64,000 bases of DNA, from assembly GCA_015655075.1 (NCBI GenBank), contig JAATFT010000019.1, positions 1 through 64,000 on the forward strand, read 5' to 3'. Of the stretch, positions 1-12,635 are shown in pieces (within the stretch, counting starts at the first letter, position 1; every line of letters begins with the position of its first letter). The position numbers were made by a program, and so were the translations under genes. The stretch is from Clostridiales bacterium. Its GTDB lineage: Bacteria > Bacillota > Clostridia > Lachnospirales > Lachnospiraceae. Below the pieces are notes generated by a model. It was given only the letters and a program-made list of their open reading frames with translations, was not told where the DNA came from and did not search any database.

Positions 1-17
1 ATTTTTTATTCATGCCT

Positions 18-171
18 TTTTCTGAAAGCTGATTGTTCTGAACGCCCCACTTTGCGGTATACTGCGTCGCAATTTTGGGAGCGTAGCACCAACTGCGCGC
101 CCAAAATCGCTCCTGGCCTCCCGCAAAGTGGAGCATCCAACCCGGCACAAGCATTTTTCAAACACACTCTA
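18..171 (+). mobile_element. MITE-like hairpin element, copy 1 (degenerate left end)
   Basis: This is a copy of the ~160-bp hairpin family described at 50146-50310. The right inverted end TTTTTCAAACACACTCT and the internal TTTGCGG/CCGCAAA arms are clear. The left end is badly decayed, so its border is approximate. It lies just beyond the 3' end of the GH1 gene at 204-1640. The small open frame running through it is not a gene. Confidence 0.75.
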
Positions 172-203
172 AAGTTCCAAAATTTTAATATATTAAAAAA
201 ATT

Positions 204-3493
<3,290 letters not shown>

Positions 3494-3568
3494 CTTAACT
3501 CCCATCTGCGTGCTCTGCACGCATACAAATCAGTATGGTGAAAAATAATATTTTAACTGCTTTTCACC

Positions 3569-4414
3569 TTATTCTCCTTTATTTCGTTGTGTTATCCTCT
3601 GAATATGTACCATTAGATACACTTCTTCATTATCCGACATCAATACCTGATGTGTATTATAAACATATAATTTGATCTTCTGAACACATTTATATGCCAA
3701 CGGATATAAGTTTTTCAGCTGAAGATATAAGTCATTTTCTTTATCTTCAGGAATGGTTTCTTTATATACAATTCTTTGTGCATAATAGTGCAGATGTGTG
3801 ATAAATCTGGAATAATCAAAAGATTCTTCATCAAAGGTTATTTTAAATTCATATTTGACGATATTCGTCAGATCATGAATGATTTTCGTGATTTGCATCG
3901 TCTCATTCATATTTATCTTATTCGATCTGATATTTACAAAATGAAGAGCAATGGAACTCGCTTCTTTTTCCGGCAACAGACATCCTGTATAGTCGTATAT
4001 GAATTCTAAAGCCTTTTTTCCTATATCATACTCTGCTTTATAAAATCGTTTGATTTCCCAATGAAGGGGACTATCAAACTCAATTCCCTCTTGAAATCGT
4101 TTGAGAGTATAGTCAACATGGTCTAAAAGGGTGAGATAAATATAGTCTCTTACTTTTATTCCATATTTATCTTTCCCATACTGTACTATTTTTTCAATCA
4201 GGAGCAATAATTCAGGATCAGTTTTGCTAAGCTGATAGCTAAAATGTTCCACCATTTCATGGGTTTCTAATACGAAAATTTTATCAACTTCGGATTCTGA
4301 AATTTTTTGGCCAATTTTTCGCGAAAATCCAACTCCGTTCGCTAATACTACAAGTTCATTTGTTCCCTTGGTAACTAGTACAGCATTATTATTTAAGATT
4401 TGTTTAATTTTCAT
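3569..4414 (-). CDS. licT: LicT/BglG-family transcription antiterminator
   Basis: This is an RNA-binding antiterminator that keeps RNA polymerase going through the leader terminator of its own operon when beta-glucosides are present. The 281-aa protein has an N-terminal CAT RNA-binding domain (about residues 1-55, KIKQILNNNAVLV and NGVGFSRKIG) followed by two PTS-regulation domains. The PRDs contain the usual histidines in HEMVEHF, LLDHVDY, SIALHFVNI, ITHLHYY and LMVHIQ, which are phosphorylated by the PTS. The protein's likely target is seen directly upstream: a RAT motif overlapping a terminator at 4435-4504. The gene is first in the operon with EIIBCA and GH1. The symbol licT is used in the family sense. 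Confidence 0.92.
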   Translation of the reverse strand: MKIKQILNNNAVLVTKGTNELVVLANGVGFSRKIGQKISESEVDKIFVLETHEMVEHFSYQLSKTDPELLLLIEKIVQYGKDKYGIKVRDYIYLTLLDHVDYTLKRFQEGIEFDSPLHWEIKRFYKAEYDIGKKALEFIYDYTGCLLPEKEASSIALHFVNIRSNKINMNETMQITKIIHDLTNIVKYEFKITFDEESFDYSRFITHLHYYAQRIVYKETIPEDKENDLYLQLKNLYPLAYKCVQKIKLYVYNTHQVLMSDNEEVYLMVHIQRITQRNKGE

Positions 4415-4434
4415 ATTATCCCCCTATTTACAAT

Positions 4435-4504
4435 AAAAAAGACCCATACGTAATGTTATAGAGTAACATTACGTATAAGGTCTGCCTGATTTCAGTAACA
4501 CTCC
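4435..4504 (-). promoter_or_regulatory. RAT antiterminator site overlapping an intrinsic terminator (licT operon)
   Basis: On the minus strand, a RAT-like motif (4479-4504) reads GGAGTGTTACTG, then AAATC, then AGGCAGACC. It closely matches the known LicT/SacY target. Its last bases form the 5' arm of a long terminator hairpin: stem TACGTAATGTTA with TAACATTACGTA, then GGTCT and a U-tract ending at 4435. RAT and terminator are therefore mutually exclusive structures, the classic arrangement for PRD antiterminators. Confidence 0.88.
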
Positions 4505-4549
4505 TTAATTTACAACACCAAAGTTGCAAATGGTTTATCTACATGAAAT

Positions 4550-4579
4550 ATTATACTATGGAATTGTATCTTATGTCAA
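4550..4579 (-). promoter_or_regulatory. Sigma-A promoter of the licT operon
   Basis: On the minus strand, a perfect TTGACA (4574-4579) is followed after 18 bases by a perfect TATAAT (4550-4555). Transcription would start about 40 bases before the RAT motif, giving a leader of ~130 nt before licT. Confidence 0.8.
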
Positions 4580-4818
4580 TATAAATTATCGTCTTTTTTA
4601 ATCCTATTTGCATCTCTTCTAATATGTATTTAATATGCATTCCATTTTTATATATTTTCCATAAATCAAATATATAGTTCTGCGCTTAATATGCCTTGAG
4701 GAGATAATAATGATGCCGCCAAGACCTGGTCATTCCTTGACGGCAGGATAAAATTTTAAAAATCGTACTAATAATGTCCAAAGCCTACCAACTGCATCCT
4801 CACCGGTAATCTAAACCG

Positions 4819-5967
4819 CTATATGGTATTGGCAATATTATACAGTTGCATTGAGGCTGACTGAATGCTTTCTATGACAGCCGATATTTCTTCCGTTGAT
4901 GCCGCCTGTTCTTGACTTCTTGAAAGAGAATTGTTGCTTTTTCTTTTTGCCTCTTCTACTTTTGCCTTAATATCGTCAGTAAACTTTTGAATCTTTGGTA
5001 CCGTATTTTTTGATTGCTCTGATAATTTATTAATTTCCTCCGCAACCACACTAAAGCCCTTACCAATATTACCGGCCCTTGCAGCCTCAATAGAAGCATT
5101 GAGTCCCAGCATTTTCGTTGAATTTGCGATTGTCTTGATGAGATTGCTGATTTCAGCTATTTGATTTGCCAAATCTGTTATTTCTTCAATCTCATGATTC
5201 AGTTCCTGCTCATTCAAGTGAATACTGCTGGAGGCAGCAGCAATTTCTTGTATGGTAACTACAACATCCGATAAGTTTTTTTCCAAATCTGATGACAGAT
5301 TTTTCAAGCTTAATTCTGCCTGCTTCGGTCTTAGTATATTTACTACCCCTACAACCTCCTTGGACTCACTGTCAAAATACGGAGCAGCAAGCACCCGAAT
5401 AGGCGGCCCATAGATAAGGGTATCATCATCGGCTTGTGCACACTTTCCTGTATTTATTGCCTGCTTATCAACTTCTGTACCTGTTATATCAAATCCAGGA
5501 ACTACGGTGGGTATATCATACTTTTCACTGCGTCTTACGTCAATAACCTCTTTTTTATTTGTAATTGATATCAATGAGCCTTCGGAAAATAATTCCGCAA
5601 CAATAGGAGCAAAGTCATGAAAAGCCTTCAGTAAAGGATGTATGACAGGAATGACCGTGATAAAAGCACTTCTATGCTTTGGCTCATCCCTGCTGATTGG
5701 AACTGCTGTTATTTGAAGCTCTTTATTCACCCTGTCATCAAAATATTTGTCTGTTTGTACAATATTTAATTCAATTGCCTTATCAATAATACCGTTATTG
5801 ATTTCTTTACCTTCCTGATAGTCTTCTAATTCTAAATCAGAAGAAGCAATGCACCACACTGTTTTGGAATCCTTAATGACGGCAAACAGTACACCATCCG
5901 GATACATGCCTATCTGAGTTTTTGCAAATGTTTGGATTAATTCTATATTTTTATCCGTTATAATCAT
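4819..5967 (-). CDS. Soluble methyl-accepting chemotaxis-like signalling protein
   Basis: The C-terminal half (about residues 240-380) is an MCP signalling hairpin, with the highly conserved tip region around [24 protein letters not shown] and KLSEQS. That region contacts CheA/CheW in classical receptors. The N-terminal ~230 residues form an unrecognised sensory region with no membrane segment, so this would be a cytoplasmic receptor. It is short (382 aa) and lacks a clear distal methylation helix. The start at 5967 has GGAGGAG eight bases upstream. It lies just downstream of the truncated flavoprotein at 6000-6725. No flagellar or che gene is in the window, so it could act in chemotaxis or in a non-motility pathway. 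Confidence 0.82.
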   Translation of the reverse strand: MIITDKNIELIQTFAKTQIGMYPDGVLFAVIKDSKTVWCIASSDLELEDYQEGKEINNGIIDKAIELNIVQTDKYFDDRVNKELQITAVPISRDEPKHRSAFITVIPVIHPLLKAFHDFAPIVAELFSEGSLISITNKKEVIDVRRSEKYDIPTVVPGFDITGTEVDKQAINTGKCAQADDDTLIYGPPIRVLAAPYFDSESKEVVGVVNILRPKQAELSLKNLSSDLEKNLSDVVVTIQEIAAASSSIHLNEQELNHEIEEITDLANQIAEISNLIKTIANSTKMLGLNASIEAARAGNIGKGFSVVAEEINKLSEQSKNTVPKIQKFTDDIKAKVEEAKRKSNNSLSRSQEQAASTEEISAVIESIQSASMQLYNIANTI

Positions 5968-5999
5968 TTATACTCCTCCATGGATGCAATCCGGGTTAC

Positions 6000-6725
6000 C
6001 TACAAACTGTCAGCAATTCTTAATGCTTCTTCCGTTGCTGCATTTGCCTGACCGACCTTACTTGCATCTCCTATCACGTGAATTTCAGGCACTATATCCT
6101 GCAATATTTGTTCTAGTGAATTTACGGATTTAACACCTAAGGCTAGAATTATATTGTCAAAGCCGGTCCTGGTCTCCGTTTTACCGTTCTGCTCATAGAT
6201 AACACCATCCGGTAAAAACTCTTTGATTTTGGCATTCATAATCAAATCGGTGTCACATCCCATAACACGTTCTACCAGATGTTCTCTTACGCCCAAAAAG
6301 CTTTCCATCGCAATATCCTGAAGCATATCGATTATTGTGGACTTGCGATAGCGGGTTCCTAAAAAACCTGCGGTTTCACTTCCTATCATACCGCCGCCGG
6401 CGATAAGAACGTTCCTGCCAACTGTCTTTTTACCCGCTAAGACGTCAACTGCATTAACAAATTCGGAATTATGAATCCCCGGAATATTTGGCAGCAAAGG
6501 TTCGCCACCGGTTGCAATAATAACTGTATCCGGTTTTTCCTGAAGAACCAGTGCCTTGGTAACTTCTGTATTTGTCTTATAAATCACGCCGTACTTATTC
6601 CCCATTGTTATATAATACTTTATCGCGCTAAGGATCAAATGTTTTGAAGGCGGCATTCCAGCTATGCGAAGCTGTCCGCCTAACTTATCCGCTTTTTCGT
6701 ATACCGTTACACTATGGCCTTGCAA
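6000..6725 (-). pseudogene. 3' remnant of an old-yellow-enzyme/2,4-dienoyl-CoA reductase-type flavoprotein
   Basis: The 241 residues match the C-terminal FAD/NAD(P)-binding half of the NADH:flavin oxidoreductase/2,4-dienoyl-CoA reductase family: VTVYEKADKLGGQL, then an ATGG segment, then a second nucleotide fold with NVLIAGGGMIGSETAGFL, and a terminal IGDASKVGQA. The N-terminal TIM barrel with FMN, the 4Fe-4S cysteines and the first GxGxxG are absent. Complete members are around 640 residues. Only a TTG codon is available at the 5' end and no ribosome site precedes it. Homology stops abruptly near 6725, where the oppositely oriented PucR-type regulator fragment begins, so one deletion probably removed both 5' ends. 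It is unlikely to be functional. Confidence 0.8.
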
Positions 6726-7762
6726 AGAACTTAGGCAACTGCAGCGCAGAATCCATCCTGCTTTTTAAAAACGATAAAGCCTCTTCCCTGTTATTTAACA
6801 GTAATAAAGCTTTCATCTATAAAACCGGACTGGGAAAGAATATGCCCCGAATTTTAAAGAGACTAACCTCTCAAAACAAAACAATGGGATATTTCGTCGT
6901 CTTTGAAGTAAATCGTACGCTAAATGAAAATCATTTGGAGATGACAGATTTTCTATGTAATTTTCTGGTGTTCGAAATAAAAAACAACCTGGCGGAATAT
7001 ACTACAGACAAAATATATGAAAGTCTTATTTTCGATTTGTTACTGAATAAAAACTTGTCTGATTTATCGATTTCTGACCGGATTATTTCCTCTAACTGGT
7101 TAATCCGGCCTGTTCTGCGCCTTATCTATATTGAAGTTGACGCATTGCGAACCTTAAACTATTATTTTGATTATATTTGTAGTCAGCTTCAGCATATTAA
7201 CCCTTATGCGAAAGCCATACGTTTTGAAGAACATATTCTGGTTATTCTGAATTATAATGATGGGAATGAATATGATATTATTTTTGAGAAAATTATTAAA
7301 CTCCTCAAAGAATATCAGCTGTATCTTGGTATTAGTAATCCCTTTTCAAATTTGACCGACATTTATAATCATTATAATCAAGCAAAGACTGCTCTGACTT
7401 TAGGAAGACTTCTGCAGGATAAAACCCGGTTCTTTTATTATAAAGATTATGGTTACTATCATTTGTTTAGCTGTATGGACACCTGCAATTTGCCAGGATT
7501 ATGTTCCCCTCACTATATGCTGCTGCATCAATATGATATAATGAATTCCACGGAATATTGTGATACCCTTTATCAATACATAGCTGCGGCCAACAACTTA
7601 TCTGCCGCTGCTAAAACCTTGCAGATTCATAGGAACACAATGGCTTATCGACTGGAAAAGATTATTCAGATCTCAGAAATTAACCTTTCAGGTGGAGAAG
7701 AATTATATCAATTTTACACAACTGTAAAAATTATTCGTTGGCTGGATAAAATAGAGCACTAA
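6644..7762 (+). pseudogene. 5'-truncated PucR/CdaR-type transcriptional regulator
   Basis: From about 6725 onwards the frame encodes a regulator ending in a PucR-type helix-turn-helix (LSAAAKTLQIHRNTMAYRLEKI, about residues 324-346 of the 372-codon frame). A GGDEF-like/CdaR central region precedes it. The first ~27 codons of the open frame (6644-6725) are antisense to the flavoprotein remnant and are not real regulator sequence. The normal N-terminal sensory part is therefore missing. I call it a pseudogene; a shortened protein starting inside the frame, for example at the ATG near 6842, cannot be excluded. Regulators of this family often sit beside the catabolic gene they control, so the divergent flavoprotein may have been its target. 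Confidence 0.7.
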
Positions 7763-7846
7763 TTTATTTTACATTTACCCGACATCTATGTAAAAGGGGA
7801 AAACCTGCGTATTTTTCTAGTCTTAGTACATTTTGTCTTAAACTGA

Positions 7847-7875
7847 TGATGATATTGACCAGGCGTATATCATCA
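7847..7875 (+). other. Stem-loop between the PucR remnant and the ECF sigma gene
   Basis: A perfect 9-bp inverted repeat (TGATGATAT and ATATCATCA) encloses an 11-base loop. No U-tract follows, so it is not a standard terminator. It lies ~100 bases upstream of the ECF sigma gene. Confidence 0.4.
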
Positions 7876-7911
7876 AGCATAATTAACTTTTATTTAAAAA
7901 AATAAAAATAA

Positions 7912-7943
7912 TGTGACAAAGCCGGCTTGATAAGTGTATTATT
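7912..7943 (+). promoter_or_regulatory. Possible promoter of the ECF sigma/anti-sigma pair
   Basis: GTGACA is followed after 18 bases by TATTAT, about 35 bases before the sigma start codon. The spacer contains the 10-bp palindrome AAGCCGGCTT, a possible operator. ECF operons are often autoregulated by their own non-sigma-A promoter, so the true element could differ. Confidence 0.4.
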
Positions 7944-7979
7944 AATGAAAGCTTTTAAAATGTACAGGAGGTGTTTTTG

Positions 7980-8435
7980 TTGGAGCACGATGTTTTTCTT
8001 GTGCTTGCAGAAAAGTATAAAGATACCGTGTTTCGAATAGCATTAAGTTATTTAGGCAACACATATGATGCAGATGATATAGTACAGGATGTCTTTATGA
8101 AATTATATATAACGAATAAACATTTCGCAAGTGATGACCATGCAAGATACTGGCTGATACGGGTAACACTTAATGCATGTAAAAATCTATTAAAAAGTTC
8201 CTGGAAAACCAAAAAAATCGCAGTAACAACTGCTTTTGAGCAAAAAGAACAAGAATACCTGTATCAGGCGGTCATGGGATTACCGGAAAAATATCGTACC
8301 GTCTTATATTTATATTATTATGAAGATTTTTCAGTCAAAGAAATTGCCAAAATGCAGAAAATAAAAGTATCCGCTGTTACAACCAGGCTTTCTCGTGCGA
8401 GAGACCAATTAAAGGAGGTTTGGAAGAATGAATAA
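7980..8435 (+). CDS. ECF-type RNA polymerase sigma factor
   Basis: This is an alternative sigma factor that would redirect RNA polymerase to a small regulon. It has sigma region 2 (DADDIVQDVFMKLY, with the following RYWLIRVTLNACKN) and region 4 (GLPEKYRTVLYLYYYEDFSVKEIAKMQKI, then RLSRARDQLKE) in about 152 residues, normal for the ECF group. AGGAGG at 7966-7971 makes a TTG at 7980 (8-base spacing) the likely start. A GTG at 7971 overlaps that ribosome site and a TTG at 7977 lies 5 bases from it. Its stop overlaps the start of the next gene by 8 bp, which couples the two. The signal it answers is unknown. Confidence 0.88.
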   Translation: MEHDVFLVLAEKYKDTVFRIALSYLGNTYDADDIVQDVFMKLYITNKHFASDDHARYWLIRVTLNACKNLLKSSWKTKKIAVTTAFEQKEQEYLYQAVMGLPEKYRTVLYLYYYEDFSVKEIAKMQKIKVSAVTTRLSRARDQLKEVWKNE

Positions 8436-9453
8436 CAAAGATTTCTATAAAACCACTTTTTCACAATTACATACCACAAAAAACTTTAATATGGAGGATT
8501 ATAAAAAAATGAAAATCAAACAAAAACGCATCAATAAAATAGTAGCTGCAGCAGCCTTTGTCTGCATCATTTTGGTTACCTCTTCATCAGTATATGCATC
8601 GAATATGTTTGGTCTGAAAGATATGCTCATCGGGATTATAACCCCCACATCTGCTAACAGTAATGTAAGCCAGAGTAACAGTTCTGATGAAAATAATATT
8701 GCTCAGAATAATACTTCAGAATCCATTAATGATAATACTGTTTCAGAAAATAGAGTAACTGATAAGCCAGTGGCTTCACCATATGAATACATTTCACTCC
8801 AGGGTTTTGCTGATAGTAATGAAAGTAAAGCTGTCGCTGAATGGACCAACTTCTGTGAAAGCTATGACCGGGACGGAGTCCTTCTGGCACAGGTAGGCAA
8901 TGGCCCGACAGGTCTGGATTCCAAATATGATCTGTATTTGGTATATACTCAGGAAATGGCAGATAAACTCGATGAAATTGTAAAAAAATATAATCTTTCT
9001 CTTCATAGTTCAATAATAGATATTACTAATACAGACGAGCTGATTCAAAAAGCCGGTTCAGGTAATTTCTTAGGTATGGCAAATACTGCCTACAGCACCT
9101 ACATGTACGAGGACGGCACCTTTCATTTCGATGGGTGTGCTAATTTAGATAACGGCCTGAAAATTGAATATCAGTTCATGAATTGCAAGAAAGGGGCTTT
9201 TACCGACACAATCTTAAATATTGGCAGTATAAAGGATTATGATGAATGGACATATACAACAACCAGCGGTATAACCGTTAATCTGGCGATCAGCCCTAAT
9301 AAATCCTTGATAATTGCTGATTTAGGTGATTCTTTTATAACAATTAATGTATTGGCAGGAACTGAGCATGGATTTCTAGATGACAATGGCAAGATCACAT
9401 CCTCCGATCTAGAATCTTTCGCTAATACTTTTGACTTCTCATTAATAAAATAG
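8428..9453 (+). CDS. Membrane-anchored anti-sigma-like protein
   Basis: The 341-aa protein has a short charged cytoplasmic N-terminus (FYKTTFSQLHTTKNF), one transmembrane helix at about residues 35-55 (IVAAAAFVCIILVTSSSVYA), and a long extracytoplasmic part. A Ser/Asn-rich linker at about 75-115 separates the membrane helix from a C-terminal domain of ~220 residues that I do not recognise. Position, 8-bp overlap with the ECF gene and topology argue for an anti-sigma factor that binds the sigma on the inside and senses something at the surface. A ribosome site AAAGGAGG lies ahead of the ATG. No zinc-finger ZAS motif is visible in the N-terminus, so its binding mode would be of another type. 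Confidence 0.65.
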   Translation: MNNKDFYKTTFSQLHTTKNFNMEDYKKMKIKQKRINKIVAAAAFVCIILVTSSSVYASNMFGLKDMLIGIITPTSANSNVSQSNSSDENNIAQNNTSESINDNTVSENRVTDKPVASPYEYISLQGFADSNESKAVAEWTNFCESYDRDGVLLAQVGNGPTGLDSKYDLYLVYTQEMADKLDEIVKKYNLSLHSSIIDITNTDELIQKAGSGNFLGMANTAYSTYMYEDGTFHFDGCANLDNGLKIEYQFMNCKKGAFTDTILNIGSIKDYDEWTYTTTSGITVNLAISPNKSLIIADLGDSFITINVLAGTEHGFLDDNGKITSSDLESFANTFDFSLIK

Positions 9454-9494
9454 TCTTGAATTTTTTCAAAATTATTCAAAACCATCTACTTACC

Positions 9495-9531
9495 GGAGAC
9501 CGACAGTAAAATATCATTACTATCGGTCTCC
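9495..9531. other. Strong stem-loop downstream of the anti-sigma-like gene
   Basis: The arms GGAGACCGACAGTAA and TTACTATCGGTCTCC pair with one mismatch around a 7-base loop. It lies 40 bases after the anti-sigma-like stop codon. Neither strand has a U-tract behind it, so it may be an atypical terminator or an mRNA-stabilising hairpin. Confidence 0.5.
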
Positions 9532-9579
9532 CAAAGAATATTACATACTGGAATTTTTCTTTCTTTTGCCGCTACGCAA

Positions 9580-10062
9580 TCAACAACATTGTAGCCAGTG
9601 TGCTGACAAGTTGATACTTGGATTAATGGCGTAGAATGGATTTTCATTCTGCGAGGCGGAGGAATGAGGCGTAGCGGATGCTTTTCGGTCACCTTTTTCA
9701 GCAGCCTTATCTGCAATACGCACCCATACAGTACCATATGTTCTCCTTAAGGTATCCAGTAATACTCCAAGAAGGCCTACTGGAACTGCAAGAGAAACAG
9801 CAACTTCAGCTGAGATACCTGTCTGAATTGCAATTGGAATAGCAATACATGCTGCAAAAGCTTCATCGGCCGGAATATTTCCTCCTGGAGAAATTGTTCC
9901 AAAATAAATCAACTGCAGTGTTCCACCAATAAGCATTGCTGTCGGAAGATCACCCATTACTAATCCTATTGGTACTGCTAAAATCAATGGCTGTCGGGCT
10001 AAATGCGTTATACCATACCATAAACGGCTGGTTCCAGACCAATATAATAATGCTATTAGCAA
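9580..10062 (-). pseudogene. Remnant of a mannose/sorbose-family PTS EIIC
   Basis: Residues such as PIGLVMGDLPTAMLIGGTLQ, YFGTISPGGNIPADEAFAA and PVGLLGVLLDTL are typical of the N-terminal half of mannose/fructose/sorbose-class EIIC membrane proteins. The start of the family is missing and recognisable similarity ends near the ADKAAEKGD segment. The last ~50 codons look like noise, and the EIIC C-terminal half is absent. No EIIA, EIIB or EIID neighbour is present. A strong hairpin lies just beyond (9495-9531). I read this as a decayed fragment, possibly left after the same kind of deletions seen at 6725 and 16266. Confidence 0.7.
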
Positions 10063-10663
10063 GCTAATATTTTATTCCGTTTTTTGCAACATCTAATCTT
10101 CCAAATTTACATAAAATTATACAAAAAACAGACAATGTTTTTAAATTGAAAGATGAATTAGGCTTGATTTCTCCTTTAACAATAGAATCCCAAATAGGAT
10201 CCCTGATTATTCCATCCTTTTTGTTAGATATTAACAATTTAAAAATTATCACATATTTGGCATTAGTAAATTTAGTCTTGCGTTTCATTAAAAATCATTT
10301 ATAATATAGATAACATTTTCGTTACCTTACTTTTCTTAAATAGTAAATTACGAAAGTCAAAAAGCAAAGAATTGGCAATAATATAGATATCAAATAAATT
10401 ATAACATAACAAAAGAATAAATGGGATTCGTCATGACGTTGTTTATGCAGTTTTTGTTTTTAGAGCGGCTGCGCTAATTGACCATAAAGGAATACGATAC
10501 AGAACGGATTCGATATCAAATTCATTGCCTTTCTGTATTGGCCAAATAACGTTTTTGTAGTATACTTCCGGAACAATCATGGAATTTCCGTAGGAACACT
10601 TTAATAGACCCTAATCAAGAGAGAGAAGGATGGATTCCTGCCGGTAATTAGATAGGAGGCATT
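10063..10663. other. 600-bp region without a recognisable gene
   Basis: This AT-rich stretch contains a 74-codon minus-strand frame (10064-10288) that resembles nothing I know, and no good ribosome site precedes it. I see no tRNA, strong terminator or MITE copy. It may hold more remnant DNA from the decayed PTS region on its left. A promoter for the HAD/RpiR pair probably lies in its right half, but no confident match was found. Confidence 0.5.
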
Positions 10664-11341
10664 ATGAAATATAAGGTAATTGGATTTGATTTAGACAACA
10701 CATTATTAGACACTCAAATCAGTGCTTATCAGACAGGAATGCATATTTTGCTACGAGATTTCATGAAATCCTCATATAGAACGCCGCCAGCAATAGCAGA
10801 ACATTTAATTAACCTTACGGCATTTAACGAATACGGTCACAGGTCATTAGAAGAAATTCATAATTGGTATATAACAAATATTCCTTATGCTCAAAACTGG
10901 AATATTAATGACTTTTTTGCATACTGGAGACGTCATGCTCTAAAATATGCACAACTGTTTCCTTGGACTGAACGGGTACTGCGTACTCTGAAAAATCATG
11001 GTTACCGGTTGGCCTTAGTTACAAATGGCGGAAGTGCTTATCAACGCGGCAAGCTTTCAAAATTTGATGACATTTCCATATTTGATAGCATTATCATCAG
11101 TGAAGAGTGGGGACAGCATAAACCAGATGTTTCTATTTTTGAAGAATCGTTACGGCAGATGCATTGCGAAAAAGATGAATATCTGTTTATTGGCGATAAC
11201 TGTGAGACAGATATTATCGGGGCACATAATGCCGGTATTCCCTGTTTCTGGATAAATTATTTATCCGAAACACTGCCTTTCCCAATTCAAGAAATTAATT
11301 CTGTCTATGATTTAATAACAACTCCTTCTTTACTGGAATAA
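10664..11341 (+). CDS. HAD-superfamily hydrolase (YjjG-like phosphatase)
   Basis: This is a cytoplasmic phosphatase of haloacid dehalogenase type. The 225 residues contain all HAD motifs: the nucleophile in FDLDNTLLDT (about residue 9), the threonine of motif II in VTNGG, the lysine in KPDVSIF, and the metal-binding GDNCETDI. The helical cap after motif I resembles YjjG/pyrimidine 5'-nucleotidase-type proteins, but the substrate cannot be read from sequence. The ATG at 10664 is preceded by AGGAGG. The RpiR-family regulator follows 40 bases later in the same direction, so the pair may be co-transcribed and act in sugar-phosphate metabolism. Confidence 0.85.
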   Translation: MKYKVIGFDLDNTLLDTQISAYQTGMHILLRDFMKSSYRTPPAIAEHLINLTAFNEYGHRSLEEIHNWYITNIPYAQNWNINDFFAYWRRHALKYAQLFPWTERVLRTLKNHGYRLALVTNGGSAYQRGKLSKFDDISIFDSIIISEEWGQHKPDVSIFEESLRQMHCEKDEYLFIGDNCETDIIGAHNAGIPCFWINYLSETLPFPIQEINSVYDLITTPSLLE

Positions 11342-11381
11342 CCAATTATATTAATACTATTTTGAAAAGGCAGGTATCAAT

Positions 11382-12233
11382 ATGAGTTGCATAGCGAAAA
11401 TTAACGAATCGTATAATTTGCTCAGCAAAAATGAAAAGCAGGTAGCAGATTATATCAAAGAAAATTATCCTTTCAGTATGAATTATTCTATACAAAAATT
11501 ATCGTCCTACACAGGGATTAGCACCTCGTGTATCATGCGTTTTGTCAAAAAGCTGGGCTATAACGGATATGCCGATTTTAAGTTAGGACTTGCACGTGAT
11601 TATTCTAATACTCTTCAAAGCGGAAATTTTCTTGATGTCATTCATGAAACAGATACCTTGGATGAAATGATTCAGAAATCCAAGCAATTAAACCAGCAGA
11701 CATTTGATAAAGCATACAGCATTTTAAATGTCAATAACCTAGAAGCCGCTATAGAACTGCTTCATAAATCTCATCGGATTTTTGTAATTGGTGAAAGTAA
11801 TTCGTCTCTGATCGGTATGGATTTTTGTTGGAAACTAATTAATATTAATTATGAATGCATCTCCATTTTCGATTCCCATATTGAGTTAACCCAATTATTA
11901 TGCATGCGCCCAGATGATGTTGTAATTATAATCTCCTATTCCGGTAAAACCAATATTGCCAACATTGCTTTAAAAAAAGCTATTGAGCTGGGTGTACCTA
12001 CTATTGTTGTAACACGCATTACATCTGAAAATTTGACCAAGAACTGTACAATTCCTCTCTGCGTACCACATTTGGAAGAAGAAATTCGTCTTGGTTCCAT
12101 TGCTGCGCGCTATTCTCTGATGATTATTATGGATCTTTTGTATCTGGGACTGGCAAAATTGGATATGAAGAAAACTTACCGATTACTGAAAGAAAATATA
12201 GATTTTTTGCAGACGTTAAAAGTAAATGTCTAG
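11382..12233 (+). CDS. RpiR/MurR-family transcriptional regulator
   Basis: This is a DNA-binding regulator that senses a sugar phosphate. The N-terminal ~75 residues form the RpiR helix-turn-helix (IQKLSSYTGISTSCIMRFVKKLGYNGYADFK). The C-terminal part is a SIS sugar-isomerase-like domain (about residues 120-260: IFVIGESNSSLIGMD, then VVIIISYSGKTNIAN and PTIVVTRI). At 283 aa the length is normal. It lies 40 bases downstream of the HAD gene. It might control that gene or, originally, the decayed PTS system to the left; both are inferences. The bidirectional hairpin at 12549-12595 lies too far downstream to be certain as its terminator. Confidence 0.9.
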   Translation: MSCIAKINESYNLLSKNEKQVADYIKENYPFSMNYSIQKLSSYTGISTSCIMRFVKKLGYNGYADFKLGLARDYSNTLQSGNFLDVIHETDTLDEMIQKSKQLNQQTFDKAYSILNVNNLEAAIELLHKSHRIFVIGESNSSLIGMDFCWKLININYECISIFDSHIELTQLLCMRPDDVVIIISYSGKTNIANIALKKAIELGVPTIVVTRITSENLTKNCTIPLCVPHLEEEIRLGSIAARYSLMIIMDLLYLGLAKLDMKKTYRLLKENIDFLQTLKVNV

Positions 12234-12635
12234 TATGTTCATTACCAGAGGGTGTAAATTTTTTTACTCCGTAACTGAATGCTCCAGCAAAAATCATCTT
12301 TCAGCAAGAATTTAATATGTATTTTCTATGTCGATTATGTGTTCTATGGTAAGCGGTGGAACACCCCCGTACCTCAAAAAGACAGCCTCACGAAGTTTTT
12401 CAGTGAGGCCGCTTAAACAATTAATGTCTCCGAACACGAAAAAATTATCCTTTGCGCAGGATACTGCAACATTCATCAAGCTCTTGTTTGCATCAATGAA
12501 AAAACTCCCATCCTGCTTTCCATCCACTGTAGACAGTGGATCGGTAATACAAAAAATACCTCAAGCCTATAAAACTTCGGTTCAAGGTATTTTTTTATAA
12601 CAACGTACTCCCCTCTACTTTTCAGTTACCTTAAG
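12234..12635. other. Intergenic region between rpiR-type gene and agrD
   Basis: Two overlapping small frames occur here, 12312-12527 on minus (71 codons) and 12328-12600 on plus (90 codons). Neither shows a recognisable family or a convincing ribosome site. The minus frame has the more protein-like composition and could be a fragment of a lost gene. The only clear structure is the terminator at 12549-12595. Confidence 0.45.
12549..12595. terminator. Bidirectional intrinsic terminator downstream of agrD
   Basis: The arms AAAAAATACCTCAAGCC and CGGTTCAAGGTATTTTTTT form a stem with A/T runs at both ends, so it can stop transcription on either strand. It lies 40 bases after the agrD stop codon and would end the agr operon. 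Confidence 0.75.

Noticed and set aside
9486-9737. 83-codon minus frame ending at the strong hairpin
   Set aside because: It overlaps the end of the EIIC remnant in another frame; it is more likely frameshifted or random DNA than a gene.
10064-10288. 74-codon minus frame
   Set aside because: No recognisable motif, no ribosome site, and a location next to decayed PTS DNA.
12312-12527. 71-codon minus frame between the rpiR-type gene and agrD
   Set aside because: It has protein-like composition but no recognised family and no good ribosome site, and it lies beyond the agr terminator; not enough for a gene call.
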